Position numbers and translations under genes: made by a program
Part shown: positions 16,813-25,399 of the stretch, in pieces
How positions within the stretch are numbered: position 1 is the stretch's first letter
Layout of the letters: every line of letters starts with the position of its first letter
NCBI GenBank assembly: GCA_963753815.1
Contig: CAVWDU010000003.1
Location: 1,240,001-1,304,000, forward strand
DNA: 64,000 nt
Direction of reading: 5' to 3'
From: CAVWDU01 sp963753815
GTDB taxonomy: Bacteria > Pseudomonadota > Gammaproteobacteria > Pseudomonadales > Halieaceae
The notes under the pieces: model-generated
Seen by the model: the letters and a program-made list of their open reading frames with translations, nothing else
What the model was told of the DNA's origin: nothing
The model's database searches: none

Positions 16813-16840
16813 CCCGAAAAGAAGAGCGCCCGTGCGGGCG
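16813..16840 (-). terminator. Rho-independent terminator candidate after dnaN
   Basis: On the minus strand a GC-rich hairpin CGCCC-GCAC-GGGCG (16840 to 16827) is followed by CTCTTCTTTTC. It lies 11 bp beyond the dnaN stop codon, so part of dnaN transcription may stop before recF. Confidence 0.55.
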
Positions 16841-16850
16841 GAAGCTTCAG

Positions 16851-17954
16851 CTACAACCTCATTGGCATGACGACGTACAGCGCGTCGCCACCATCCAGGG
16901 CTTCGATCAACGCGCTGCTGTTTGGGTCAGACAAGGAAAGCTTGATCTGCTCAGAGGACAGCACGGCAAGCACATCAAGCAGGTAACTGACATTGAAGCC
17001 AATCTCTACGGTGTCTCCCTGGTACTCTACCCCGAGCTCCTCGACAGCCTCCTCCTGCTCCGGATTATTGGCAACGATCTCGAGGTTATTGTCTGTCAGC
17101 TTCAACCTGACGCCACGATACTTCTCATTCGAGAGTATCGCCGTGCGGGCAAAAGCCTGTCGTAGATCAGACCGCGGCGCAAGTACCTCTTTGTTCGTAT
17201 TCTTGGGCAAGACCCGCTGGTAATCAGGAAACTTGCCGTCAACCAACTTGGATGTAAAGGTGGCATTCTCTGTTGTTGCTCGCAGGTGATTGCTGCCGAT
17301 CACCAGTACCACATCCTGGCTCTCATCGATGAGCAGCCGCGACAATTCCAGAATGCCTTTGCGCGGCACAATGACTTTGACATCTCCCGCGACTTCCACG
17401 GGTTCACTCAGAGTACACATGGCCAGCCGGTGCCCGTCAGTGGCCACGGCCCGGAGTACTTTTTCCTTCACCTCCAGGAGCATACCGTTAAGGTAATACC
17501 GCACATCCTGTTGCGCCATGGCAAAGGCCGTGCTGTCGATCAACCGCTTCAGCTGGCCCTGGCGCAATACCACCTGATGGGTTCCCATGCTGTCTTCCAC
17601 CCGGGGGAAGTCTCTCGCAGGTAAAGTAGACAGGCTGAAACGACTGCGACCAGAGCGTACTTGTAGCTTATTATCCGTCAGCGTGAAGGAGAGGGTACTC
17701 CCTTCTGGCAAAGACTTGCAGATGTCTACCAGCTTGCGCGCAGGTACCGTAATTTCACCAGACTCGCCAGATTCCTCCAGCTTCACCCGACCCACAAGCT
17801 CGACTTCCAGGTCCGTACCCGTAAGGGACAATCGGTCGCCGTCCAGATTGATAAGAACGTTCGCCAATACCGCCAGGGTCTGACGTCGTTCTACAGCCCC
17901 GGCAACCAGGTTGAGTGGACCTAATAGCGCATCCCGGGAAATGGAAAACTTCAT
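16851..17954 (-). CDS. dnaN: DNA polymerase III beta subunit, sliding clamp (367 aa)
   Basis: The ring-shaped processivity clamp of DNA polymerase III. Its length of 367 aa equals the Pseudomonas clamp. It starts MKFSISRDALLGPLNLVAGAVERRQTLAVLANVLI and ends ALYVVMPMRL, the clamp C-terminus (consensus YVVMPMRL) that forms part of the peptide-binding pocket. Three repeated clamp domains cover the whole length; internal landmarks are VATDGHRLA and KFPDYQRVLP. The ATG at 17952-17954 leaves a 226-bp gap to dnaA, enough for its own promoter. Confidence 0.98.
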   Translation of the reverse strand: MKFSISRDALLGPLNLVAGAVERRQTLAVLANVLINLDGDRLSLTGTDLEVELVGRVKLEESGESGEITVPARKLVDICKSLPEGSTLSFTLTDNKLQVRSGRSRFSLSTLPARDFPRVEDSMGTHQVVLRQGQLKRLIDSTAFAMAQQDVRYYLNGMLLEVKEKVLRAVATDGHRLAMCTLSEPVEVAGDVKVIVPRKGILELSRLLIDESQDVVLVIGSNHLRATTENATFTSKLVDGKFPDYQRVLPKNTNKEVLAPRSDLRQAFARTAILSNEKYRGVRLKLTDNNLEIVANNPEQEEAVEELGVEYQGDTVEIGFNVSYLLDVLAVLSSEQIKLSLSDPNSSALIEALDGGDALYVVMPMRL

Positions 17955-18180
17955 AACTGTGCTGATTCCTTAGGGCAAGACCACCCTTGTGTCCGAGGAC
18001 TACCCGCGCCGGATTATCGAGCGAGAGAGCAACTGCAAAATTTACCCATTCAATGGCCTGGTGACACCGGGATCGCACGTCCAACAGAAACTGAAGCGCT
18101 CACCTCTCCATAGACCAAAATTCGCCAGCAATAGATTCCACAGTCTAATGCAAAACGAGGTTTTGTTTTTACCCATCCGA

Positions 18181-19713
18181 TCAGGTTGTCAAAGATCGTA
18201 ACAGATTTTTGTAATCGTCCTGAATATCCGAATTCGTGCTGCGAAGTTCCTCGATTTTACGACAAGCATGGATAACTGTCGTGTGATCTCTTCCCCCAAA
18301 ACTATCACCGATTTCGGGGAGACTATGGCTGGTCAACTCCTTGGAGAGCGCCATAGCCACCTGCCTGGGTCGGGCAACCGACCGGTTTCTCCGCCGTGAC
18401 ATCAAATCCGCGACCTTGATTTTATAGTAATCGGCAACGGTCCGCTGAATATTGTCAAGACTGACCTGCTTATCCTGCAGCGCGAGAAGGTCCTTGAGGC
18501 TATCCTTAACCAGTGGAACGTCAATCGGCGCTCCAGTGAATTTTGCATTGGCCATAACACGCCGCAGTGCGCCTTCCAGCTCACGCACATTTGAGCGGAT
18601 TCGTTGGGCAATGAAGAACGCTGCATCCCGGGGCAGGTCGATATCCGACTCCTCTGCTTTTTTCATCAGGATAGCGGCACGTGTCTCCAGCTCCGGCGGC
18701 TCCACCGCAACAGTGAGACCCCACCCGAAACGGCTCTTGAGACGCTCCTCAAGGCCATCGATCTGCTTCGGGTACCGATCACAGGTCAGGATCATCTGCT
18801 GCCCCCCCTCCAGCAATGCATTGAAGGTGTGAAAGAACTCCTCCTGGGACCGTTCCTTCTTTGCAAAGAACTGGATATCGTCGATAAGCAAGGCGTCGAC
18901 CGAGCGATAAAAACGCTTGAACTCGCTGATGGCGTTGAGTTGCAGCGCTTTCACCATATCGCCGACGAATGTTTCTGAGTGGAGATAGACGATCTTGGCG
19001 CCCGGGTTTTCCTTGCGCAAGGCATTGCCTACCGCATGCATCAGGTGCGTCTTGCCCAGACCCACCCCCCCATATAGGAACAGGGGGTTGTACGATTGCC
19101 CGGGATTCTCCGCCACCTGTCGCGCGGCCGCAACCGCCAGCTGGTTGGACTTTCCCTCGACGAAGCTCTGAAAGGTATAGTTGGCTACCAGCTTGTGCTG
19201 ATGATCCGGAGCGCTGCCTGCCGAACGGCCAGAACGTACTTTTGCAGGCCTTGCCGTTGCGACAGGTCCACCGCCCGCGGGCCCCCTCACGACCGCCAAA
19301 CCGGAGTGCGCTGGCATCGCCGCCGTCGGGCTCCGCTCCCCGGACTGGGCGTCGCGTGTGAAAGCATCACCCGACAACGACGGGCTATCAGACTCTATCA
19401 ACGCGCTCGTCGACGCTACATCGGCCTTCTGATGAGTGCCGTTCAGGTTCATGCCCGGCGTCATAGTGCCGGGCCGATCGACTTCAACCACCACACCCAC
19501 GGACTTCCCGGGATTCAGCTCTACCAGCAGTTCGGCGATTCTGGGCGCAAATCGCTCACTGACGAAGTCGCGGATGAACCGGTTGGGAGCAACTAACCGC
19601 ATGCACTCACCCGTGCGGGCCGCATGCAGGGGTCGTATCCAGGTATTGAACTGCTTGGCGGGAATCTCGTGTTGCAATCGGTCGATACACTGCTCCCACA
19701 TTACTTCAGGCAA
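18181..19713 (-). CDS. dnaA: Chromosomal replication initiator DnaA (510 aa)
   Basis: An AAA+ initiator that binds DnaA boxes and melts the origin. Domain I (WEQCIDRLQHEIPAKQFNTWIRPL) is followed by a long, low-complexity domain II (about residues 80-175). Domain III has Walker A GGVGLGKTHLMHAVGN and Walker B ALLIDDIQFFAKK with the sensor following. Domain IV ends with the signature GDSFGGRDHTTVIHACRKI. I take the TTG at 19711-19713 as the start: GGGGAG lies about 8 nt upstream, and the resulting N-terminus (PEVMWEQ) aligns with Pseudomonas DnaA (SVELWQQ). The ATG four codons downstream (19701) is the alternative. The gene is transcribed away from the origin at 19.8-20.0 kb. Confidence 0.97.
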   Translation of the reverse strand: MPEVMWEQCIDRLQHEIPAKQFNTWIRPLHAARTGECMRLVAPNRFIRDFVSERFAPRIAELLVELNPGKSVGVVVEVDRPGTMTPGMNLNGTHQKADVASTSALIESDSPSLSGDAFTRDAQSGERSPTAAMPAHSGLAVVRGPAGGGPVATARPAKVRSGRSAGSAPDHQHKLVANYTFQSFVEGKSNQLAVAAARQVAENPGQSYNPLFLYGGVGLGKTHLMHAVGNALRKENPGAKIVYLHSETFVGDMVKALQLNAISEFKRFYRSVDALLIDDIQFFAKKERSQEEFFHTFNALLEGGQQMILTCDRYPKQIDGLEERLKSRFGWGLTVAVEPPELETRAAILMKKAEESDIDLPRDAAFFIAQRIRSNVRELEGALRRVMANAKFTGAPIDVPLVKDSLKDLLALQDKQVSLDNIQRTVADYYKIKVADLMSRRRNRSVARPRQVAMALSKELTSHSLPEIGDSFGGRDHTTVIHACRKIEELRSTNSDIQDDYKNLLRSLTT

Positions 19714-20255
19714 AATCGTCTCCCCAAGGCCTCCACGCCGGGATGGCCCGCTCCAACTATTATTGAAATGTAACTTCTATGGCTCGGACGGTGATGCCGC
19801 CCAGAGCCGCAATCATACGCCGACAAGGCGCCCTTATCCACATAAATATCCGAGCCTGATGAAACGTATTTTTTCATAAATAACAGATACTTGGAATATT
19901 ATTGATTACTATTTAGCCACCTCCAGAAAAACTTTCCCGGATTACCGCGGGCTGTGGATAACCTGTGAATTAATTGGTATCACAATGTTAATCGATGGCG
20001 CGAGACCGCGTCGGCCCTTGGCCCGAAGCCAGTTCCACACCGGCCCGATACAGGCCACAGCCGGTCGACTCCCCGCCAGTTCGCAAATCCGCTCTGACGC
20101 CCGCAATGCCCCGAAAAATTTACTGCTCTCTCTGATTGAATTAGCACCCGCATTTACATAGAATGGCCGCCCTTTTATCTCAGCCGCCTGCAGTAACAAC
20201 GCGACGCCCCTCGGGACCAGCATCAGGCGGACAGATCAGTTACCGGACCAGAGAC
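19714..20255. other. oriC: oriC-type region between dnaA and rpmH
   Basis: A 542-bp spacer at which transcription diverges. It holds a perfect DnaA box TTATCCACA (19834-19842), a perfect box in the opposite orientation TGTGGATAA (19953-19961), and a near match TGTGAATTA (19964-19972). Between the perfect boxes is an AT-rich stretch (about 19843-19918, with ATTTTTTCATAAATAA and AATATTATTGATTACTATTT) that could be the unwinding element. In Pseudomonas the functional origin is in this same rpmH-dnaA interval. The rpmH promoter lies at the right end. A 93-codon open frame on the minus strand (19942-20223) looks like noise. Confidence 0.75.
20136..20164 (+). promoter_or_regulatory. Sigma-70 promoter of rpmH-rnpA
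   Basis: TTGAAT (20136-20141), a 17-bp spacer and TAGAAT (20159-20164): four of six -35 bases and five of six -10 bases match at optimal spacing. It lies 92 bp upstream of the rpmH start codon and points away from the origin. Confidence 0.65.
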
Positions 20256-20390
20256 ATGAAAAGAACATTTCAGCCGAGCGTACTCAAGCGCAAGCGCACC
20301 CACGGGTTCCGTTCTCGCATGGCCACGAAGAGCGGGCGTCAGGTGCTAAACCGTCGCCGCGCTCGCGGCCGCAAGCGCCTCTCTGCCTGA
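20256..20390 (+). CDS. rpmH: 50S ribosomal protein L34 (44 aa)
   Basis: The smallest large-subunit protein. From the ATG at 20256 it reads MKRTFQPSVLKRKRTHGFR, with the rest Arg/Lys-rich to RKRLSA. That is the full 44 residues of gammaproteobacterial L34, so longer frames starting upstream are not needed. It is first in the rpmH-rnpA-yidD-yidC-mnmE series, which couples ribosome and RNase P supply to membrane protein insertion. Confidence 0.98.
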   Translation: MKRTFQPSVLKRKRTHGFRSRMATKSGRQVLNRRRARGRKRLSA

Positions 20391-20404
20391 CGCCAGGGGC
20401 ATCC

Positions 20405-20785
20405 GTGGATGGGCGGGACAAGCCGACGCTGTCCCGGGCAACGTTTGGTCGCTCCAAACGCCTGCTGAACGCTGCCGACTACAGTCGGGTGTTCGATTCC
20501 GCCAGCGCCAGGGCTTCACATCGATACGTCCTGCTGCTCGCCTCACCCAACGATGGCAATGAAAACCGCCTGGGCCTGGTCATTGCCAAGAAACATGTCC
20601 GCAAAGCCACCATGCGCAACCGGGTCAAACGCATCGCCAGAGAAGTATTTCGCCGTCAAGCTGACAACGAACTGCCGATGGACGTGATTGTGCTCGCGAG
20701 GGCAGGCATCGACGGGCTTGGTAAAAAAGACCTGGCTCGACTGCTTGATCGGCAGTTCCAGAAGCTTCGAGTAAATACTCAATGA
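20405..20785 (+). CDS. rnpA: Ribonuclease P protein component (126 aa)
   Basis: The basic protein subunit of RNase P, which assists the catalytic RNA in trimming tRNA 5' leaders. The RNR motif that contacts the RNA is in ATMRNRVKRIAREVFR (residues about 63-78). The N-terminal part GRSKRLLNAADYSRVF and the central RLGLVIAKKHVRKA are typical. The GTG at 20405 is the start in this frame, 14 bp after rpmH. The stop overlaps the yidD start (ATGA). Confidence 0.96.
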   Translation: MDGRDKPTLSRATFGRSKRLLNAADYSRVFDSASARASHRYVLLLASPNDGNENRLGLVIAKKHVRKATMRNRVKRIAREVFRRQADNELPMDVIVLARAGIDGLGKKDLARLLDRQFQKLRVNTQ

Positions 20786-21036
20786 CCCGGCCAGGGAAAA
20801 CCACTAACTCCGCATCGGGCAAAGCACTCGTCATGCTGATCTATTGCTACCGCGTCTGCCTGAGTCCTTTCCTGGGTCAGCATTGCCGCTTTCATCCCAG
20901 CTGCTCCGCCTACGCGATCGAGTCGATAGAGACATACGGGGCAATTCACGGCGCATGGCTGGCCATTCGCCGACTGGGGAAATGCCATCCCTGGCACGCG
21001 GGTGGCAACGACCCTGTTCCGCCCTCAAGGCATTAA
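20782..21036 (+). CDS. yidD: Membrane protein insertion efficiency factor YidD (84 aa)
   Basis: A small, membrane-associated protein that helps YidC insert proteins. It has an amphipathic N-terminal helix (ALVMLIYCYRVCLSPFLG), then the conserved cysteine-rich HCRFHPSCSAYAIESIETYGA and RRLGKCHPWHAGGNDPVP, the family signature. The ATG overlaps the rnpA stop, and yidC follows after 24 bp. The 84-aa length is normal. Confidence 0.97.
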   Translation: MTRPGKTTNSASGKALVMLIYCYRVCLSPFLGQHCRFHPSCSAYAIESIETYGAIHGAWLAIRRLGKCHPWHAGGNDPVPPSRH

Positions 21037-21060
21037 AACGAATCAAAAGAAACGATTACT

Positions 21061-22767
21061 ATGGACCTGCAACGCTCTCTGCTCATCGGTGCCATCGCCG
21101 TTCTCACGTTCATGTTGCTCACCGAGTGGGTGAGCTTCAGTGAGAGCCAGAGCGCCGGGTCGAATGCCACCGAACGGCTGACGCAGGTCGAAGGCTCAGC
21201 GACACCTCTCGCCACCGCAAACGACATCCCGATGAGCGACGAATCGGCCGCAGAGGATATTCCCCCGGCACCTGACGCCGCTGCAGTGGATGCCAGCCCT
21301 GAGGGAAACGCTATTGCCGCGCCCACCTCCGGGCGAGTGGTGCTCGTCAATACCGACGTACTGCAACTGGCGATAGACCTCGAGGGCGGTGACATCATAG
21401 AACTGGCTCTGCCAGAGTTCCTGGCCGAGATCGACAATCCGGACGTTCCCTTTGTACTACTGGAGAAGAACTCCAGGAGAACCTATATCGCACAGAGCGG
21501 CCTGATCGGTCCCGATGGCATCGACGCCGGCTCCAGGCCCATGTTCACAGCATCATCCGACACTTACTCACTGGCTGATGGTGAGGACTCACTTACGATA
21601 GACCTCAAGTGGCAGAACGATTCGGGCATCTCCATCACCAAGCGCTTCAGCTTTCAGCGCGGTGAGTACGTGATGCGGGTTGACTACCGGGTGGAAAACA
21701 ACAGCGACCAGCGCTGGCAGGCTAATCTTTTCGGCCAGATCAAGCGCGACAGCACGCCCGCCCCGTCAGCTGGCGACAGCGGTGCCATGGGCCTGCACCC
21801 TTTCCTCGGCGCCGCGGTGACCCAGCCTGACAAGCGCTTCACCAAATTCAGCTTCGAGGACATGCAGGAAGAGCCTTTCAAGCGTCAGCTCCCGGGTGGA
21901 TGGATCGCCATGATCCAGCACTATTTCCTCTCCGCCTGGATACCGAACCCGGACCAGTCGCACACTTACAGCACTCGTGTCACCAGCAACGGGTTCAACA
22001 TCGCCGGATTCACCAGCCCGGCCATCGTGGTGGATCCAGGGCAACAGGGCACTACCGGTGCACGGTTTTATGCCGGTCCCAAGGACCAGTATCGGCTCGA
22101 AGAAATTTCTCCCTACCTCGATCTCAGCGTCGACTACGGGTGGCTGTGGTGGATTGCACAGCCTCTGTTCTGGCTGCTGACCAAAATCCATGCGTTGGTA
22201 GGAAACTGGGGCGTGGCCATCATCTTGCTTACCGTCCTGATTAAGGCGGCCTTCTTCAAACTGTCGGCGACCAGTTACAAATCGATGGCGAACATGCGCC
22301 GCGTACAGCCCAAGATGGCCGATATTCGCGAGCAATACGCCGATGACAAACAGAAGCAGTCCCATGCCATGATGGAGTTGTATAAGAAGGAAAAGATCAA
22401 CCCCATGGGGGGCTGTCTCCCTATCCTGGTACAGATGCCCGTATTCATCGCGCTGTACTGGACGCTGATGGAAAGCGTAGAACTCCGGCACGCCCCCTTT
22501 ATTCTTTGGATCAAGGACCTGTCGGTCATGGATCCCTATTTCGTACTGCCGATATTGATGGGTGCCAGCATGTGGTTCATGCAGAAACTCAACCCGCCAC
22601 CACCGGATCCCATGCAGGCGAAAATCATGCAGTGGCTACCCATAGTATTCACGTTTTTCTTCCTCTGGTTTCCCGCCGGACTGGTCCTCTACTGGGTCGT
22701 GAACAACCTGCTGTCGATGGCGCAGCAGTATGTCATTACCCGACAGATCGAATCGGCCCACGCCTGA
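21061..22767 (+). CDS. yidC: Membrane protein insertase YidC (568 aa)
   Basis: The inner-membrane insertase that works alone or with SecYEG. It has an N-terminal membrane anchor (LLIGAIAVLTFMLLTEWV), then an acidic linker and the large periplasmic P1 beta domain (about residues 85-330). The conserved five-helix core starts at about 345 (LFWLLTKIHALVGNWGVAIILLTVLIK). Core landmarks are MGGCLPILVQMPVFIALYW and LKPPPPDP-like NPPPPDPMQAKIMQWLP, ending with WFPAGLVLYWVVNNLLS. Its length is close to Pseudomonas YidC (578). The ATG is preceded by AAAGAAACG. Confidence 0.98.
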   Translation: MDLQRSLLIGAIAVLTFMLLTEWVSFSESQSAGSNATERLTQVEGSATPLATANDIPMSDESAAEDIPPAPDAAAVDASPEGNAIAAPTSGRVVLVNTDVLQLAIDLEGGDIIELALPEFLAEIDNPDVPFVLLEKNSRRTYIAQSGLIGPDGIDAGSRPMFTASSDTYSLADGEDSLTIDLKWQNDSGISITKRFSFQRGEYVMRVDYRVENNSDQRWQANLFGQIKRDSTPAPSAGDSGAMGLHPFLGAAVTQPDKRFTKFSFEDMQEEPFKRQLPGGWIAMIQHYFLSAWIPNPDQSHTYSTRVTSNGFNIAGFTSPAIVVDPGQQGTTGARFYAGPKDQYRLEEISPYLDLSVDYGWLWWIAQPLFWLLTKIHALVGNWGVAIILLTVLIKAAFFKLSATSYKSMANMRRVQPKMADIREQYADDKQKQSHAMMELYKKEKINPMGGCLPILVQMPVFIALYWTLMESVELRHAPFILWIKDLSVMDPYFVLPILMGASMWFMQKLNPPPPDPMQAKIMQWLPIVFTFFFLWFPAGLVLYWVVNNLLSMAQQYVITRQIESAHA

Positions 22768-22906
22768 CTGGCTGTCTGACGGGCTCAGGCTGGTACTGCG
22801 GCGGCGGGCAACCCGCCCGCTGCGCGGGTATCACTCGCCAGCGTTCGTACCGCGCGGCAGCGCGGTGCTGTGGCAGGGCCCGGGGACGGACCGCTATACT
22901 CCCGCC

Positions 22907-24289
22907 ATGACCGACAACCAACCGTTGGACAACGACACGATTGCAGCGATCGCCACACCGCCAGGGCGCGGTGGTGTGGGGATCATTCGCTTGTCAGGCG
23001 GCGAAGCCGCCCTCCTCGGAAAGACTATCTGCGCCCGGCCGCTGAGCGCCAGATTCGCGCACTACGTCAGTTTCCAGGATGCAGATGGCACCGTCCTCGA
23101 CACCGGTCTCGCCCTGCTTTTTCCCGGACCCGCCTCGTTCACCGGTGAAACCGTGGTCGAATTCCACGCCCACGGCGGCCCTGTCATCCTGGACCTGCTA
23201 CTCCGCCGTTGCCTCGCCCTTGGCGCGCGTATGGCAAGGCCCGGTGAGTTTTCGGAACGCGCCTTCCTCAATGGCAAGATGGACCTCGTTCAGGCGGAGG
23301 CCATTGCCGATCTGATCAACAGCTCAACAGAACAGGCCGCCATGAACGCCAGCCGTTCTTTGCAGGGGGCGTTTTCGCGTGAGGTGGACGCGCTCATGGA
23401 CGCGGTAACCCGGTTGCGGGTCTTTGTCGAGGCGGCCATCGACTTCCCGGAGGAGGAGATCGATTTCCTCACCGATGGCCGTGTGCGCGATCAGCTGGTC
23501 GCATTGATCGGGCAGGCAGAAGGGGTGCTGCAGGTCGCGAAACAGGGCCGATTGATACAGGAAGGTATGAAGCTGGTGATCGCGGGCCGTCCCAACGCGG
23601 GGAAGTCCAGTCTCCTTAACGCCCTCTCCGGGCGCGACAGCGCTATCGTCACCGCGATAGCCGGTACCACACGAGATGTCCTGCGCGAGCACATCCAGAT
23701 CGACGGGATGCCGCTGCATATCGTCGATACCGCCGGGCTCAGACACGCAACCGACGCCATCGAACAGGAAGGTATCCGCCGTGCCTGGGAGGAGATTGAG
23801 AGCGCTGACCGCCTCCTCCTTGTCGTTGATGGAGGTACCGACTCCCAGGCGGTCCTGAGTCAGGAGAGGCCTGTTTCTATTGGCGGCCGCGCGGTCCCCG
23901 ATCAAATCCCTGTCACCGTGGTCATCAACAAGTGTGACCTCAGCTCGCTACCGGCCACCGTTTCCGAGACCGGGGTGACACCGATGATCCGGCTCTCAGC
24001 CAGAACGGGTGAGGGGCTCGATCTGCTCTGCACGCACCTCAAACAGTGTATGGGCTTTAACCCGGGTGGCGATGGCAACTTCAGCGCGCGCAGGCGGCAC
24101 CTGGAAGCACTCGAAGGAGCACACGCCCTGATGCAACATGGACTCGACGAACTCGATGCCACCGGCGCCGGCGAACTCCTGGCAGAGGACCTGCGCGAAT
24201 CCCAGAACCGCCTCGGCGAGATCACCGGTGCCGTCAGCAGCGATCAGCTCCTGGGGAAGATTTTTTCCAATTTCTGTATCGGTAAGTAA
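22907..24289 (+). CDS. mnmE: tRNA modification GTPase MnmE (460 aa)
   Basis: A GTPase that, with MnmG, makes the cmnm5/nm5 modification at U34 of certain tRNAs. I chose the ATG at 22907 (MTDNQPLDNDTIAAIATPPGRGGVGIIRLSG), because MnmE proteins begin with D-T-I-x-A-I-A-T-x-x-G-x-G. The longer frame overlapping yidC has no domain match. The N-terminal folate-binding domain spans residues 1-120. The inserted G domain has GRPNAGKSSLLNAL, TTRDVLRE, DTAGLR and NKCDL. The C-terminus ends FCIGK, the invariant end with the essential Cys. MnmG is encoded 8.7 kb downstream on the same strand. Confidence 0.98.
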   Translation: MTDNQPLDNDTIAAIATPPGRGGVGIIRLSGGEAALLGKTICARPLSARFAHYVSFQDADGTVLDTGLALLFPGPASFTGETVVEFHAHGGPVILDLLLRRCLALGARMARPGEFSERAFLNGKMDLVQAEAIADLINSSTEQAAMNASRSLQGAFSREVDALMDAVTRLRVFVEAAIDFPEEEIDFLTDGRVRDQLVALIGQAEGVLQVAKQGRLIQEGMKLVIAGRPNAGKSSLLNALSGRDSAIVTAIAGTTRDVLREHIQIDGMPLHIVDTAGLRHATDAIEQEGIRRAWEEIESADRLLLVVDGGTDSQAVLSQERPVSIGGRAVPDQIPVTVVINKCDLSSLPATVSETGVTPMIRLSARTGEGLDLLCTHLKQCMGFNPGGDGNFSARRRHLEALEGAHALMQHGLDELDATGAGELLAEDLRESQNRLGEITGAVSSDQLLGKIFSNFCIGK

Positions 24290-24667
24290 TCCCCATACTG
24301 CTCACAGCTTCTCAACCGCAAGCCCACGACTGCTGCACGGCTGTTGATTGCTGTGTAAGGTTTCGTCAGTTGCTTGTGGGCAACGTAAAGACAGATTGTG
24401 GACACACCCTACCGGTGCCTCAGCGGGCCATTTTGTCCACGGATTTTCACCGGCTACCCAGTGCCTGTACCCCGGTATCAGGTACAGTTCTTACCGTGTT
24501 TATCATGCCTGCAAGCTTGTTGATATTTAAGCATTTAATGGCCTTGCGCACAGTACAGGGCACTCCCAATATCTATAACAATAACTATTCTATATATATC
24601 AATAATCTATACTTCTATATATAAATAAAGTTATAACAAACGACTTCCACCGGAGACATACGTTCGC
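24290..24667. other. 378-bp gene-free spacer with a strongly AT-rich block
   Basis: It lies between mnmE and the methyltransferase gene. The first half is mixed sequence with imperfect DnaA-box-like words: TGTGTAAGG at about 24352, TTGTGGACA at about 24397 and TTGTCCACG at about 24433. The stretch 24568-24640 is about 80% A+T by eye, with many short TATATA runs (ctatatatatcaataatctatac and similar), unlike anything else in the window. A GGAG ribosome-binding site for the methyltransferase follows at the right end. It could be a strong promoter region, a protein-binding curved region or a secondary unwinding element. Confidence 0.45.
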
Positions 24668-25282
24668 ATGGGTTTCTATCACGAGCACCTCCTGCCCCGG
24701 CTACTGGACCTTGCCTGCGGTACCGGGCCTATTGATCACCAACGTCGTAAAGTCGTGCCGCATGCAGAGGGTCATATACTCGAAGTCGGTATGGGGTCAG
24801 GGTTGAATCTGGCCCATTACGATCCTGCCAAGGTGAAGAAACTATGGGGCCTGGAACCGTCCCGGGGTATGCGGGAGCGTGCCGCACAGCGCGTCAATGA
24901 CCTCCCGTTTGAACTGGAATGGCTGGACCTTCCTGGCGAAGAAATTCCACTGGAGAACGACAGCGTCGATACTGTCGTGCTGACTTATGCCCTGTGCACG
25001 ATCCCGGATTGGCTGAAGGCGCTCCAGCAGATGCGCCGCGTGCTCAAACCTGGCGGCAGGCTGTTGTTCAGTGAGCACGGGCGGGCCCCGGATGCCGCGG
25101 TGCAGGACTGGCAGCAGCGACTGAATCCCTTGTGGATGAAGATTGCCGGGGGGTGTCACCTCAACCGGGATATACCCGACTTACTGCGGCAGGGGGGATT
25201 CAACGTGCGCGACATGGAAACGCTGTACGTTCCCTCGACACCCCGATTTGCCGGGTTTACCTACTGGGGGCATGCCAGTTGA
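24668..25282 (+). CDS. Class I SAM-dependent methyltransferase, Methyltransf_11 type (204 aa)
   Basis: The SAM-binding motif I is ILEVGMGSGLNLAHY (residues about 37-51), with the acidic motif II GLEPSRGM. Motif IV is VDTVVLTYALCTIPDWLKALQQM, followed by RVLKPGGRLLFSEHG, the usual post-motif of Methyltransf_11/UbiE-like and METTL7-like enzymes. The N-terminus LLPRLLDLACGTGPIDHQRR and the C-terminal GFTYWGHA resemble the small methyltransferases annotated as phospholipid or METTL7-like. The substrate is unknown. It stands alone, behind the AT-rich spacer and convergent with hppA. Confidence 0.85.
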   Translation: MGFYHEHLLPRLLDLACGTGPIDHQRRKVVPHAEGHILEVGMGSGLNLAHYDPAKVKKLWGLEPSRGMRERAAQRVNDLPFELEWLDLPGEEIPLENDSVDTVVLTYALCTIPDWLKALQQMRRVLKPGGRLLFSEHGRAPDAAVQDWQQRLNPLWMKIAGGCHLNRDIPDLLRQGGFNVRDMETLYVPSTPRFAGFTYWGHAS

Positions 25283-25356
25283 TACACGGCCGTGGTGTTC
25301 TCGTGGCAGCTGTGGCGCCGATCTGGTGTGGTTTAAAGTTTGGCCGTGCAGGGAGG

Positions 25357-25381
25357 AAAATCGCGCCCTGGCGGGCGCGAT
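25357..25381 (-). terminator. Rho-independent terminator of hppA
   Basis: On the minus strand a perfect 9-bp stem, ATCGCGCCC-GCCA-GGGCGCGAT, is followed by TTTTCC, 19 bp after the hppA stop codon. This is a textbook intrinsic terminator. The hairpin could also work for the convergent methyltransferase gene, although the T-tract is on the hppA side. Confidence 0.8.
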
Positions 25382-25399
25382 GATTGCCTGGATGCTTAC

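Noticed and set aside
19942..20223. 93-codon minus-strand frame in the origin spacer
   Set aside because: It overlaps a DnaA box and the rpmH promoter and resembles no known protein.
22730..22906. Extension of mnmE upstream into yidC
   Set aside because: MnmE proteins begin at the DTIAAIATPPG segment; the extension is Arg/Pro-rich noise overlapping yidC.
24290..24667. Calling the AT-rich spacer after mnmE the main origin
   Set aside because: Its DnaA-box-like words are imperfect, while the dnaA-rpmH spacer has two perfect boxes and is the transcription divergence point.
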